A DNA stretch of 64,000 nucleotides from Meloidogyne chitwoodi (lineage: Eukaryota > Nematoda > Chromadorea > Rhabditida > Meloidogynidae), in assembly GCA_015183035.1 (NCBI GenBank), contig JACZZP010000010.1:930001-994000 (forward strand). The letters run 5' to 3'. Shown here in pieces: positions 14,601 through 26,674 of the stretch (position 1 is the first letter of the stretch; the number at the start of each line of letters is the position of its first letter). Both the position numbers and the translations under genes were made by a program. The notes under the pieces were generated by a model. It was not told the origin of the DNA. It saw nothing but the letters and a program-made list of their open reading frames with translations, and searched no databases.

Positions 14601-17135
14601 AATTAATATTTTTAGATAATTAATTAATTAAATAATTTTTTAAAAATTATTTAAAATTAAATTAAAATAAATTAATTATCTGAGTACATTATAGGCAGCA
14701 AATAGTTGTTGAACATTTTGCATTATTAAAAAAATAAATTATATTTTTTAATTAATTTTAAAATTTAAAATAATTTAATTATTTCAAAGTGTGGATAAAA
14801 AAATTATAAATTAATTAATTTAATAAAATTAAATATATTTTCCCTATATAATTAATAATATTTATTAAATATTTAAAATATATTTTATTTTTGTTAGTCA
14901 ACTGAGATAATTAAAATAATATAAAGGTTAACTTATTATTTTTATTAATAAATAAATAATTCTTTTTTAATTTTAACAAAAATTATTAATTTTGTTTTTT
15001 ATTCCAGCTGTGAAATTATTTTTTTTTTCCTTTAAATATTTAAAGTTAAAATTTTTAAATTTATTACTTTTATAATTTATGTTTTTATTTTTTAAATTAA
15101 ACGGCAAAAGTTTTTTATTATTTTATAAATAATTATATTCTCATTATTTAAGATTGTCAACTATAATATTTAATTCACCTTGGTAACGAATATATTAATA
15201 ATATAATAATTATAATAAATCCCCCCAGAAATAAATAAAACTAATTTTATTTTAAATATTTATTATACCTTTAAACTTTTTTGTCTTTTATTTATTTATT
15301 TTCTTTCTTTTTTTTTAATATTTTTAAAAAAAGTATTATATCAAATTAATTTATTCTTTTTTTGTTTTTAGTAAAATTATCAAAATAAAAAAATAGAAGC
15401 AAATCCTTGTCTTCTTTATAATTATTTTCTAAATAGTTAACTAATAAATATATACAAATGAAAATTAATTTTAAATATACAGAAAAGACTAAAAAAAATA
15501 ATATTTAAAATAATAGCTTTTAATTTCTTTATTATTTATTAAAATATTAAAAGAATAAAAGATCTTTTTCTTTTTTATTTACTTAAAAGAACATATGTAT
15601 GTATATTAATTTACAAAAAATATAATATTAATATTTTATTTATATAAAAAAATAATTAAAAATAAAAATATATTTTTTTATTTTAAAAACTTTTAAATTA
15701 TTTAAAAAATTAAAAAAAAAATTTTAATTTTATTAAATTTTACAAATTCTAGGAAATAAAAAGGAAATAAAAAATATAAAAAATTATATTTTTGCAATTT
15801 TTTTAATTTTAATAATTTATTCATTGTATATATTGCACAGTTTTTATATTATTTTAACAAAAAAATTTAAATTATAGAAAATTTTAAATTAAAATATTTA
15901 TTTTAATTAATTTATTTTTTAATATTTTAATTAATAAGGGATTTAAATGGAAGAAAATTTCTTATTTTTTATATTTTGCTAAATTAAATATTATTTTTCA
16001 ATTAATTTAATTCTTTTTTTAAATAATAATATTACTCAATTTTCTTCTTTTTAATTTTTGATCTTTTTATTTACTAAAAAATAAACATCTTATTATTTTT
16101 AAAAAACTCAGAAAAATATTAGTCACTTTATTTTTTAAAGAATTTTTATTTTAAAAAAATATATTTAACCAAAATTATAATTTTTTAAATAAATAAATAT
16201 AATTAATATTTTTTAAATTAATTATTATTTAATAAACTAGTCTTCTTCTTCCTTTTAAATAATAATTAAAATATATTTAATCTCTGAACATTTTAATAAA
16301 ATTAATTAATTAATTAAATATTCCCTTCTATAATTTTGATAAAAATAAAATACTTAAATAATTTATTAAATATTATTCTTTTTAAAAAGAAAAATAAATA
16401 TTTAAAATGTTTTGATTTTTTAAAAATTAAAAATAAAATATTTTCAAGTGTTTTTATTTTATTTATATATTAAATAAATATTATATTCATTTCATTTTTT
16501 TATTTTCTAAAAATATTAAATAAACAATCCAAATTTAATTTTATAAAAGTGGCCGCCTTTCCTCTCTCTTTTTTAAATTAAAATATATTTATTTATTTAA
16601 GAGTATAATATTATATTTAATCTAATTTTTAGTTAAATTGTTTCGTTTAAATATTTTTTTAATTTTATTCTCTTTAAAATATATTTTATTGATAAAATTT
16701 ATCAAATGGATTTTACTAAAGATAAGGAAATTAAATATTATTTTCTCAGAAAAGTCAAAAGAATTTAAATAAATAAATTAGAATGATTATAATTAATTTA
16801 AAAATAATTAATTTATTAATTATTTATTTTCTCTAATTCTTTCTAAATTTAGAATATATATAATACACCTGCTTTTATAAATAAATAATAAATATATTAA
16901 CTCTTAAAAATAAAAATACTTTATTTATTTATTTATTTTTAATTAATCACTTATAAATATTTTTATTTTATTTATTTATATAATTTAATTATATAATATT
17001 AAATAGATAATTAATTATTTAATTTATTTAAATTAAATTAATTTATTAATAATTATAATATATTTAATTAATTTTATTTTAATGGATATAAAAAAATATT
17101 TAAATATTCTTTATTTCTCTTTTTTTAATTAATTA
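8690..17135. other. Gene desert, AT-rich, with small GC-richer patches
   Basis: About 8.4 kb of A/T-dominated sequence upstream of the SHANK start. It is full of AATT/TTAA runs and homopolymers, for example a T tract near 9938-9953. Short reading frames are chance openings of AT-rich code with Lys/Ile/Phe/Tyr/Asn composition. Two patches are markedly less AT-rich: about 11160-11640 and about 12230-12420. I could not assign either to a gene or RNA. SHANK promoter or enhancer elements are likely in this stretch but none is identifiable. Confidence 0.7.
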
Positions 17136-17530
17136 ATGTCTGTTCGTCTTCAAAAAAGCTCAACATTGTGTACTTCACAAATAAATAATTCTTCTCAATT
17201 AAAACCTTTATTAATGGCACAAAATTCTTCTCTTGGAGAGAATTTATCTTCTCAAAATATTTATTTATCTTCTTCTTCTTCTGAGGTAATTTTTAAATTA
17301 ATTAATTAATATTTATTTAAATTATTTAAATTAAAAGAATCGATCACAACAAAATCATCTTGCCCCTCCTCCAATTGCTCCTGATAGTCCTAGACCACAA
17401 AAAAGTGAACGTATGTTTCTTATAAATAATTAATTAATTAATTAATTATTTTTTAAAAGAATCTCCATTAGCCTCTGTTGGATTAACAATTCCTTTGCCA
17501 AATGCTGGGGCTAATACAAACAAAAAATAA
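17136..17530 (+). CDS. Small three-exon gene of unknown function (about 97 residues)
   Basis: I do not recognise this protein. ATG at 17136 opens MSVRLQKSSTLCTSQINN; exon 1 ends at GAG|GTAATT near 17285. Exon 2 follows TTAAAAG and encodes HLAPPPIAPDSPRPQKSE, ending C|GTATGT. Exon 3 follows TTTTAAAAG and encodes SPLASVGLTIPLPNAGANTNKK then TAA at 17528-17530. Both introns are short with canonical GT..AG borders, phases agree, and the coding parts use codons such as GCC, CCT and CGT unlike the flanking AT desert. The product is hydrophilic and Ser/Pro/Asn-rich, with no membrane segment or known motif. It could be a complete small disordered protein or terminal exons of a longer transcript. Confidence 0.6.
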
Positions 17531-20500
17531 TTAAAAATAAAAATATTAATTAATTAATTAATTAATTCATTCATTTTATTTTAACATAAATTAAATTTTA
17601 GAAAATAAATAATTCTTTATTCACATTAAATCTTTTATTATTTAATAAAATATAAAAAATTAATATATATTTAATTTATTTTTATAATTTAAAATTATTT
17701 TAAAAGAATCCGACTTTTATGAGAAAGTCTAAGTGATTATTAAATAATGATCGGTAATTATAGATTTACCCATTTTTTAAAGAAAAATATATTATCGAAT
17801 TTATAAACTAATCTCTCTATTAATTAATTAATAATTTATTTATTTATTTATTTTAAAAGAAGACAATGGCTGTATATCTTTGCTGTTTTATAAGCTTATT
17901 TATATAGAAAGTCTTTGTTTATTTAATTAATTTAATTATTTTTTAGAAATCAAAAATTATTAAAATAAAAATAATTATTTTATAAAACAATTAAAAATTG
18001 ACAAAATAACTTTTCAAAAAATAAACAAAAAAATATATTTAAAAAATCATCTTAGTAAGAAAACTAATTACCTTCAATTGAAGTATTTAGTTAATAAATA
18101 TTTATTAAATTAATGTTTTTTTACTATATTTCCTTTAAAATTAGATTTTTATTAAATTTTTATTTTTTTATATAAAATAATTATTAGGAATTAATTTAAA
18201 AAATATTTTAAAATATAATTTATTTATTTTTAAATAAAATAAAATTCCGAACATTTTATAAATAATATTAAAATATATTTAATATTTAAAATATTTAAAA
18301 AATAAATTAACATTTCTATTTTTTTAAAGAAATAACTTTCTATAAAAAAAAAGAATTTTATTTATTTTCAAGTTGTTTTTTTAAAAAAAAGTTATTTTAT
18401 TTAATAAAACAGGTGTGCTATAATAAAGAATTAAATAATATAATAAATACATTTATTTATATAAAAAAATATATTATTTATTTTTTCTGCCTGAACAAAA
18501 ATTAACTGACCTATAAAATCATTTTAAACATTTTTAAAGAAAAGATATATTTTTTTTAAATATTTTTACTATTTTATTTAATTTATGAAATAAATATAAC
18601 AAACAAAAGTTTTATTTTTTATTAAAATTAAAAATAAATATTTTATTTAAAAAATACTTTTAAAAACAAAATTTATTTAATATTATTTCATTTTATAAAT
18701 AAAAATATTATTTTTTCTTTTTTTTCCTTCTGTTTTTGACATTTTTTAGTTAAAGAATTATTTTATATATTTTGTGACAATAAGAGCTTATTTATTTTCT
18801 GTTTTTGACTTTAAAAAATAAAAATATTTTATTTTTTAAAATATTATTTATTTATTATTAATTCTTTCAATTGACTATGCCAATTTATTTTAAAATAATT
18901 TTCCTCTTAAAAAATAAAAGACTTGATGCTTTACTTTTTATTTTAAATAAATGAAAGTGCTTCTCTTTTTTATTTTATTTTTAATTTTTTTTAATATTTT
19001 TAAAAATTTAAATTATTTTTTAAAATGTCAAAAATAGTTTTACCAAAAAATATATAAATCAATAAAATAAATTAAAAATAAATTTTGGTCTATAATTTAA
19101 TGCTTATTTAAAAACAGAAAATTCAAAAAGGGAAGTGAATAAATAAATAAATAAAAAGAAGAAAAAGCAAAATTAAAATTATAAAAATGTAAGAAAAGAT
19201 AAAAAGTGAAAAATTTTAACTATTCTTTTTTTTCTAAAATTTAATTAAAGAAAAAAGGAAAAAGCTAAAATATTTATTTTTAATAAAAAAAAATTCTTTT
19301 ATTTTTCTACCAATTTTTTCAACAATTAATGATAAAAATTAAATAAATAAATTATTAAATATTTGATAATATATTTATTTGTTTATTTATATTAATTTTA
19401 AATAAATATTCTTTTAAAATATTTTTATTATTAGCCTTTTTTATATTTTATTTTCAAGGCTAGCAATGTGAAAAAAGAATAAAAATATTTATTTATTTTG
19501 GTAAAAAATTGCGGAGAAAAAAAAAAGAATTGCTTCTCTCTTCTTTATTAATTGGCTTTTAACAAATATTTACACAATTATTTTAACAAAAAATAAATAA
19601 ATATATTCTCAAGATTTATAAAAAATCATTAAATATTATTATTTTAAAATATTATTAATAATAAAAAAGAACATAAAATAAAAAGAATTTTTAATTAAAA
19701 GAAATATTTTTCTTTATTTCCTTTTTTTATTTATTATTTTTGTTCTACTTGACACACACAAAATGTTCATAATATATTTTTTGAAATTTTTTTATTTTTA
19801 ATACAAATATTTTTTTTAAAGTCCTACTATTGTTTTTTTAAATTTACTTTTTAATGATTTTTTTGGTAAATAAAAAAATTTAAAACTAATTATAATTTTA
19901 GAGGTTTTTTAAAAAATAATTAATTAATTAATTAAAATATATTATTTTTTAAAATTATTTTTAAATTTAATAAAATAATTAAAATAATTTATTAGTACTT
20001 AGTTAGTACCAGTCACTATAATTTACTCTATAAATATCTCTTTTTGGCAATTAAATTACTCAAAACAACATTTTGGTTTTTATTAAATTAAATTATTTTC
20101 CTATTTTAGAAAAAAAAGAAAAAAGAAATTTAATTATATTTATTGGATTTTTATTTTTATATTTTGTTTAAATAATTTAATTATTTTAATTTTTATAAAA
20201 ATAAATTTTTTAATATTTCTTAATAGTATATTTTTATTTTGTCATAAATAATAATTAATATTTAAAAAATAATATTTTTATTTTTTATTTAAATTGTAAA
20301 GTCCAAATATATATATTTAAATATAGTAATATGTACTAGTAGAATATAGAGACTTTCTTCTTTTATTTGTTTTTGTTATAAAATATATATCTTTTTTTTT
20401 TATTTTTTTTTTCTAAAAAATGTTGACTCAGCCGGGTATTTATTTTGCTTTTTCTTTATTTTTTAACAATTTTATTTTCATTCTTTTCATCTGCTTAATA

Positions 20501-22389
20501 CCCCAAGGGTTTACTTTTGTTGGGCTTTTTAAAATATATAATATATTTGCTTTTTTTACTTAAATAAAAAGGAAAATAAAGACCAAGTCAATCCAATATA
20601 TTTATTTATTTAAATATTTTTTTAGCTCATTTACTATAACTTTGGTTTTATTTTTTATATTGCAGAAGAAATTTTTGCATTAAAAATTATTTATATTTAA
20701 AATAATTAAATTATTTTTTAAATTATTTTTATTAATATTTAATTTATATTTTTAATTTTATAATAAATAATATTTGTATATTTTTTTAAAATTTTTTATT
20801 TAATATTTCACGCAATTTGCTTTTCTAATTAGTCCTTTTTCGCATGATCGCTTATATGTATTTATTTAGTCGTAAATTAATTTTGTAGTAAAATTTATAT
20901 ATAAGAAATTTTAAATATTTATTTATTTAATTTATTTATTCTTTTTTATTTTGTTTCTTTCCAGTTGTTGATTTCTCTTAAATAATAATAAATTATTATT
21001 TTTATTATTTAATCATCCAGTTTTACAAATAAATTAATAAATTATTTATATTTATTTATTATTTTATTTTAATATTTGTTTGTTGCACTTTCCACTTTAT
21101 TTATTTTATGGGAAGACAAAGATTTTTTATTTTTAATATTTAAATTAATTTTATTTTTATATAATATTTATTTAATTAATTAAAATAATTTTATTTGTAA
21201 ATATTTAATTTTTAATATATTTATTTATTTACTTTATTAATATTTATATTTATTATTTAAACATTAAAAATCATAAATATATTTATAAAAAATCCTTTTC
21301 AATAATTATTTAAATATAAAAAAGTCTTTAATTTAGCTAATTGATGTTGTCATTATTAATATTTATAATATTATTTTTTATAAATCTTCAACCTCAGTTT
21401 TTATATAAAACATTTTATTAATTTTTTATTATAATTTTAAATGTTTTTTTAATGTCAAATTTTATCTTTAATTTTTTTAAAATTATTTTACTATTTTTGT
21501 TATAACCACATAATGAAAAAAGTTTAAATTAAAAAATAATAATAATAATAAAATTAATTAAATAATAATGATTATAAAATAACAATTCTCCTTATATTTT
21601 ATTATTTTTTAAAATGATAAAAGCTCTTAAAGTTTTTTTAAAATAAAATTAGTTTAGTTAAAAAAAGAATATATTTTTTATTTTATTTTTATATTTTAGG
21701 AAGGAATATTTAAAGAGAATTAAAATAAAATAAATATTCTATTTAAATATTTTAAAAATAATTTATTTTTACTTTTTTTAATTCAGATATTTTCTCTTAT
21801 AATACTTTTATTAAAAATATTAAATATTTACATATATTTAATTTATATTATTCAAATAATATTATTTATTACATTTTCTGTCATTTTTCTGCTCTCTTCA
21901 TTTAATTAATTTTTTATTTTTCATTCTACAAAAAAAAAAGTCGCGCCAAAGTTTTTATACATAAATAATAAAATACCCAAAGGGATCTTAGTGTAACAAA
22001 CATCCAATTTTGCCTAATTATTTTTTTTACTTTTTTCTTCTCCCAAGTTGGCTATAACTTTTTTTTTATTTTTTTTTGTTTTTCTCGAAATAGTTAAACT
22101 CTGTTGGAGGCATTTTAAATAAAAAAAAGACTTTTTTTAAATAAATGTTTAGTAAAATATATACAACAATTACTTTAAATTTTTTTTTTAAATTTAAAAA
22201 TATATTTTTAGTTTATTTTTTTACTAATTTCTAAGAAAATACTTAAGTTTTTTTTAAATAATAAAGTTATAATAACACTAAACACTTTTATTTTTTACAA
22301 ATTTTAAATGAGAACTTAAGCTTTTTAAATTTTATAAAAAAAGTAGATTAAATAAATATTATTATTATTTTGACTTTCTATGTACATAT
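17531..22389. other. AT-rich intergenic sequence
   Basis: A/T-dominated sequence with frequent AATTAATT and TTTTTAAA tracts. I found no conserved coding segment, structural RNA or dispersed repeat of clear identity up to the transposon boundary at 22390. Confidence 0.7.
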
Positions 22390-22819
22390 CAGGGATGCAT
22401 ATCGTATCGTATATCGTTATCGTATATCGTTATCGTATATCGTATTTTATCGTATTTTTGGGGTGATTTTGTATCGTATCGTATATCGTATCGTATTTTT
22501 TTAAGAAATTATATCGTATCGTATATTGTATCGTATTTTTTTTCTGAAATAATATCGTATCGTATATCGTATCGTATTTTTTTCGGATTTTATATCGTAT
22601 CGTATATCGTATCGTATTTTTTTTAGTTATTTTATATCGTTATTATATTTTATAGGAAAAACTTAATATACGATTATTTTATTACATAAATTAATTTCCC
22701 CCATTGCTTTCTTTTGACTTTCTTCCTCTTTTATTCTTTATTTATTTCTCTTTTCTTGTAAGGGAAGAAAAGAAATACTATAAGGAATGATTTACCTATA
22801 ATTAAATTGGTTAATCGTC

Positions 22820-22895
22820 AAATACAAGTATGGTTAGGTGGTTAGTGTGTTAGTTTATTGTCTTGCCATACGTTGGTTCGATTCCTATTAATTTT
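22820..22895 (+). repeat. tRNA-like Pol III promoter boxes (possible SINE or tRNA remnant)
   Basis: Within the insert of copy 1 the sequence reads TGGTTAGGTGGTTAG, resembling an A box and D arm, followed about 35 bases later by GGTTCGATTCC, an exact B-box consensus. The anticodon and acceptor stems do not fold convincingly and the T stem has a mismatch, so this is not a working tRNA. A tRNA-derived SINE head or decayed tRNA pseudogene is the best reading. Confidence 0.4.
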
Positions 22896-22995
22896 CGAAA
22901 TCCCTAGAGGCCATTAATTATTGTTAAATCTTTCTTTATTTTGTTCGTTTTAAATTTTTAATATAGAAGAAAAATTAAATTCATATATTTTTGAT

Positions 22996-23160
22996 TGTGG
23001 CGCTAAAAAAGGCTATTTTTGGCAACTAGAGCGCAATAATTTTTCAAAATTTTCGCCTGCGGCGCTAAAAAGGTTAAATTTTTGGTAACTAGTGAAATAA
23101 AACTCAAAATTTTTCGCCTGCGGCGCTGAAAGTGTGAATTTTTGGTAGATAGGGAGCAGG
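22996..23160. repeat. Three imperfect tandem copies of an about 61-bp unit
   Basis: Units begin GTGGCGCTAAAAA near 22998, GCGGCGCTAAAAAGG near 23060 and GCGGCGCTGAAAG near 23121. Each continues with TTTTTGG(C/T)A and ends, where complete, in AATTTTTCGCCT. They are far richer in GC than the surroundings, lie in the insert of transposon copy 1, and grade into a segment with repeated CCCGAAACCC/ACCCGATACC motifs (about 23157-23340). This looks like remnants of another repeat family. Confidence 0.6.
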
Positions 23161-23567
23161 GTTGCCGCCCGAAACCCGGCCTTTTTTCTTACCCGATACC
23201 TGAAATAAAAATATTCCAACCCGAAACCCATACCCAAATTTTTTTGCACCCGCGGCAATTCTGCTAGAGAACAGTGGCGCCGAGAAATCTGAAAAATTTT
23301 CAAAATTTATCTGTCCCGAAAAATCGACCCGACACTTACCTATATTGTATATCGCATTTTTTTCGGATTTTATATCGTATCGTATATCTATCGTATTTTT
23401 TTCTGAAATTATATCGTATCGTATATCGTATCGTATTTTTTCTGAAATTATATCGTATCGTATATCGTATCGTATTTTTTTAAGAAATAATATCGTATCG
23501 TATTTTTTTCGGATTTTATATCGTATCGTATATCGTATCGCATAAAACCAAACGATATGCATCCCTG

Positions 23568-23710
23568 TTATATACCTTTATAATTATAATAATTTAAAAA
23601 ATTACTCTCTCTCTCTTCTTATTTCTCTCATTTTATTAAAAACAAAATAAATGGATATACTAATATTAAGTATTTAATTTATTAAAATTATTTTATATAA
23701 ATATATGTAC
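23568..23710. other. 143-bp segment between the two inverted transposon copies
   Basis: Plain AT-rich sequence with no gene. Its first eight bases (TTATATAC) are the reverse complement of the eight bases after copy 2, and its last eight (ATATGTAC) are the reverse complement of the eight bases before copy 1. This is the arrangement expected if this segment flipped by recombination between the flanking inverted elements. Confidence 0.75.
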
Positions 23711-23898
23711 CAGGGATGCATATCGTTTGGTTTTATGCGATACGATATACGATACGATATAAAATCCGAAAAAAATACGATACGATATACGATACGATAT
23801 TATTTCTTAAAAAAATACGATACGATATACGATACGATACAAAATCACCCCAAAAATACGATATACGATAACGATATACGATACGATATGCATCCCTG
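23711..23898. mobile_element. hAT-like MITE, copy 2 (188 bp, inverted relative to copy 1)
   Basis: It begins CAGGGATGCATATCG and ends CGATATGCATCCCTG. Its left end (through TTTGGTTTTATGCG) is the reverse complement of the right end of copy 1. Its right end (with CGATATACGATAACG) is the reverse complement of the left end of copy 1. It is a short internally deleted form that keeps four ATACGATACG clusters. No protein is encoded. Confidence 0.85.
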
Positions 23899-26674
23899 GT
23901 ATATAAGTATTTCCTCTCTTTTAAAATATTATTAATTAAAATATAATAATATTTAAATATATATTAAATATTTTAACTTTAATAAAACCAATTTTAATTT
24001 ACTTTTTTTCTTTCTAAATTACTTTTTTACTAATACTTGTTGACATTTTTGTTGTTATTTTTCATAAAATAATTCACGCGGCAAGCAATTCAAAAAAACC
24101 ATTTTTAGCAATAAAAGTGCTTTACTTTTTTTTTATAAAAGTTTTTCTTTTTTTTAATTTGATTTTTAAATTGTCATTGCTTTATTTGACTACTGTATTT
24201 ATTTATTTTAATATAAATCAAAATAAAATATTTAATTTTATTTTAATTCACCCAAATATCAATTTAATTTATTTTTTTAAATTTATTTTATTTCCAAGAA
24301 ATGTAATTATTTCAAAGAATTAAGGCCAAAGATTCTTCTCTTTATAAATTTTTTATTCCATTTTTGCAATATTCTCTTTCAGGTTAAATTTAATCTAAAT
24401 AGGTAAAAAATAAATTTTATTTCTTTTTTTTTAAATTTTTATTTAAATTCTATAAAATAAATTTAAATTTATTTTCTTTAAATTTTTATATAATTATTTT
24501 CTAATAATTTTTAAAATTTTCTTGTAAATATTAAATATATTTTATTTTAATCATAAAATTATTTTTGGTTATTGGATAAAATATTTTTTATTAGCTTTTT
24601 CAATTATTTTTTTAAAAATATAAATTAAAATTTTAAAAAAATAAAATAATAATATTCCTTCTTTTCTAAATTTTATTAAAAATTTAAATAAATACCGATC
24701 TTACATTTTTATCTCTTTTTTGGCTTCCTTTCACTTTTTTTAATATTTATTCCTCACTGGTTGCTGTTGGCAACGACCACTAGCGCAATTTTATTTTTTT
24801 TCTTTTTGACTGTTTTACATATAAATATATCCCCTCTCTTAACAAAGCTTTTGCCTTTTCTCTCTTTTTATTTACACAAAATGCAAATATATATATTATG
24901 TACATATACTAGGCACACATTTAGTTAGCCAAAGCTGTCGATAAGCTGTGTGACATTCTTTTGCCTTTTTATTATTTGGGATTTTTTTTTTTAAATTAAA
25001 AAAATAAATTCATTATTTTTAAAATTATTTTTTTATTAAATAACTAAATATATTTTATATTAAAATATTTAAAAACTTTTTTTTAATTATTTTAATAATA
25101 TCCAAATATATCATATTTCTTAAAATTTTCCCATAAAAATTAAACGTTATATAACAAAAAAATTAAAAAAAAACTAAATAATGGGTTAACGAAAGAAAAT
25201 ATAAAATTGCCTAAAGCTATTGTGTGTTTCTATGCCTCAGCTGTTTCTTTTCCTTATTTTAATTTTTTTTAATGGCAAACAGTTAGGGGGTCTTTTAATC
25301 TGAGCAACTATTTTTTTTAAATTTAGTATTTTTTTATTTTATTTTAATGATGTGGGGAGCAATTTCCTTTACTTTCTTCCTGTTTTTTGGCACAACCTGT
25401 GCTGCTTATTTATTAAAATAATTATTATTTTATTTTATATTACACGTTATAAAATATATATAATAAAATATATATATATCCAATATAAATTTAAAATTAT
25501 TTTTATTAATTTTTCTAAATTAAATTTAAATATTTAATTTATTTAATTTTCCCTAAATAATCCAATAGATTTGTTTTATAAAGATTATAATTTAATTTAA
25601 ATAAATTACTTTTAAAATATTTAATAAAGATAATTATAATTATTTTATTAAATAAAATATTTATTTATTTTAATTAGTATTCATTTCTTTATTTATATTT
25701 TTACTTTTTTTTCTCACATTCTTTTGTGGAATATTTATTTATAAAAAATAATTAAAATATTTTTTTCTGTCAGTATCATTCTCATTTTTTCTTTTTATTC
25801 TTTGGATATTCAATACTAGGAACACTTTTTATTAAATCCTCAAACTTTCCCATACTTTTTATTTTATTTATTTTTATATTATAAATTTTCAATCTTTTTT
25901 TTTTAAATATTTATTTTTACTAAAATTTATGTTTATTATTTTATAAAAGATTTTTAATTACTAACTATTTTTATAAGGTTATATTATTTTAGCATTAAAA
26001 TATATTTTATTTTAATGTGTACAATTTTTTTCTTTTTTTCTCTTTTGCGCAAGAAAACATAAAAAAAGTGTAAAATAAAATGGATTGGAGAACAGTGCGC
26101 AAACACTAAAGGAATAAAAGTAAAGTTTTTTAAGACGAGAATAAAAAAGAACACATTTTTATATTGTAAATTGAGAAAAAGAATAATATTATTTATTATA
26201 AGAAGACTAAAAATGAAAGGAAAAGGAGAAGAAGCCATTATTTACTTCCCTGGATTATTTTATTTTATTTTTTTAAATTACAAGACCTTTGGAAAAGGCA
26301 AATAATATAAGTTAAAATACTATATTTTACATAATTAATTAGTAAAATAATTATTATTAGACTTTTTTTTAATAATTTTGTTTTTATTTAAAAATATTTT
26401 AATTTATTAATTTCAAGGAAAAATTATTTTATAATTAATTATTAAAATTAAAAATTAATTTTTTTTCAAAATATTTTAATTTTTATTTATTTGTATTTCT
26501 TCATATCTTTTTTTTATTTTTTTTATTAAAATTATTTTAAATTCTTTATATATTTTTATTGTGTTTTCTTTAAATAAATTCTTTTTTTTTTTTTAAAATG
26601 ACTCATAATATTTTTTATAAGAATTTCTTTAAAAATTTATTTTATTTTTTTAGATTTTACCCAAATTATAAAAA
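23899..26674. other. AT-rich region upstream of calsyntenin
   Basis: No supported gene. It is mostly A/T, with slightly richer spots near 24720-24970 and 25200-25400 that may hold calsyntenin promoter elements. A T-rich stretch ending TTTTTTTAG at 26653, followed by the calsyntenin ATG at 26675, is a good spliced-leader acceptor. Confidence 0.65.
26644..26653 (+). promoter_or_regulatory. Probable spliced-leader trans-splice acceptor of calsyntenin
   Basis: TTTTTTTAG stands 21 bases before the ATG, with no upstream GT donor needed to explain it. In nematodes this is the usual signature of an outron end. Confidence 0.55.

Larger units (their letters stand above)
22390..23567. mobile_element. 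hAT-like non-autonomous DNA element, copy 1 (long, with internal insert)
   Basis: The element starts CAGGGATGCATATCG at 22390 and ends CGATATGCATCCCTG at 23567, forming terminal inverted repeats. The CAGGG..CCCTG ends and 8-bp flanking duplications (see finding) fit the hAT superfamily. Inside each end are arrays of about 40-45-bp units built on TATCGTATCGTATATCG separated by T-rich spacers (22396-22645 and 23340-23545). Between them lies about 700 bp of different sequence (about 22650-23340) with GC-rich tandem units and tRNA-like Pol III boxes, apparently a nested insert. No transposase reading frame is present, so it would depend on an enzyme encoded elsewhere. Open frames across it are by-products of the TATCG repeats. 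Confidence 0.8.

Noticed and set aside
22820..22895. Functional tRNA gene
   Set aside because: Box A and B are present but the anticodon and acceptor stems do not pair; listed as a remnant only.
23013..23935. Several reading frames of 60-150 codons across the transposon copies
   Set aside because: They arise from TATCG/ATACG repeats (Arg-Tyr-Ile-rich peptides in many frames on both strands) and resemble no transposase.
24117..26238. Small membrane-protein-like frames upstream of calsyntenin
   Set aside because: Phe/Ile/Leu/Asn composition is expected by chance from T-rich sequence; no splice or start context.
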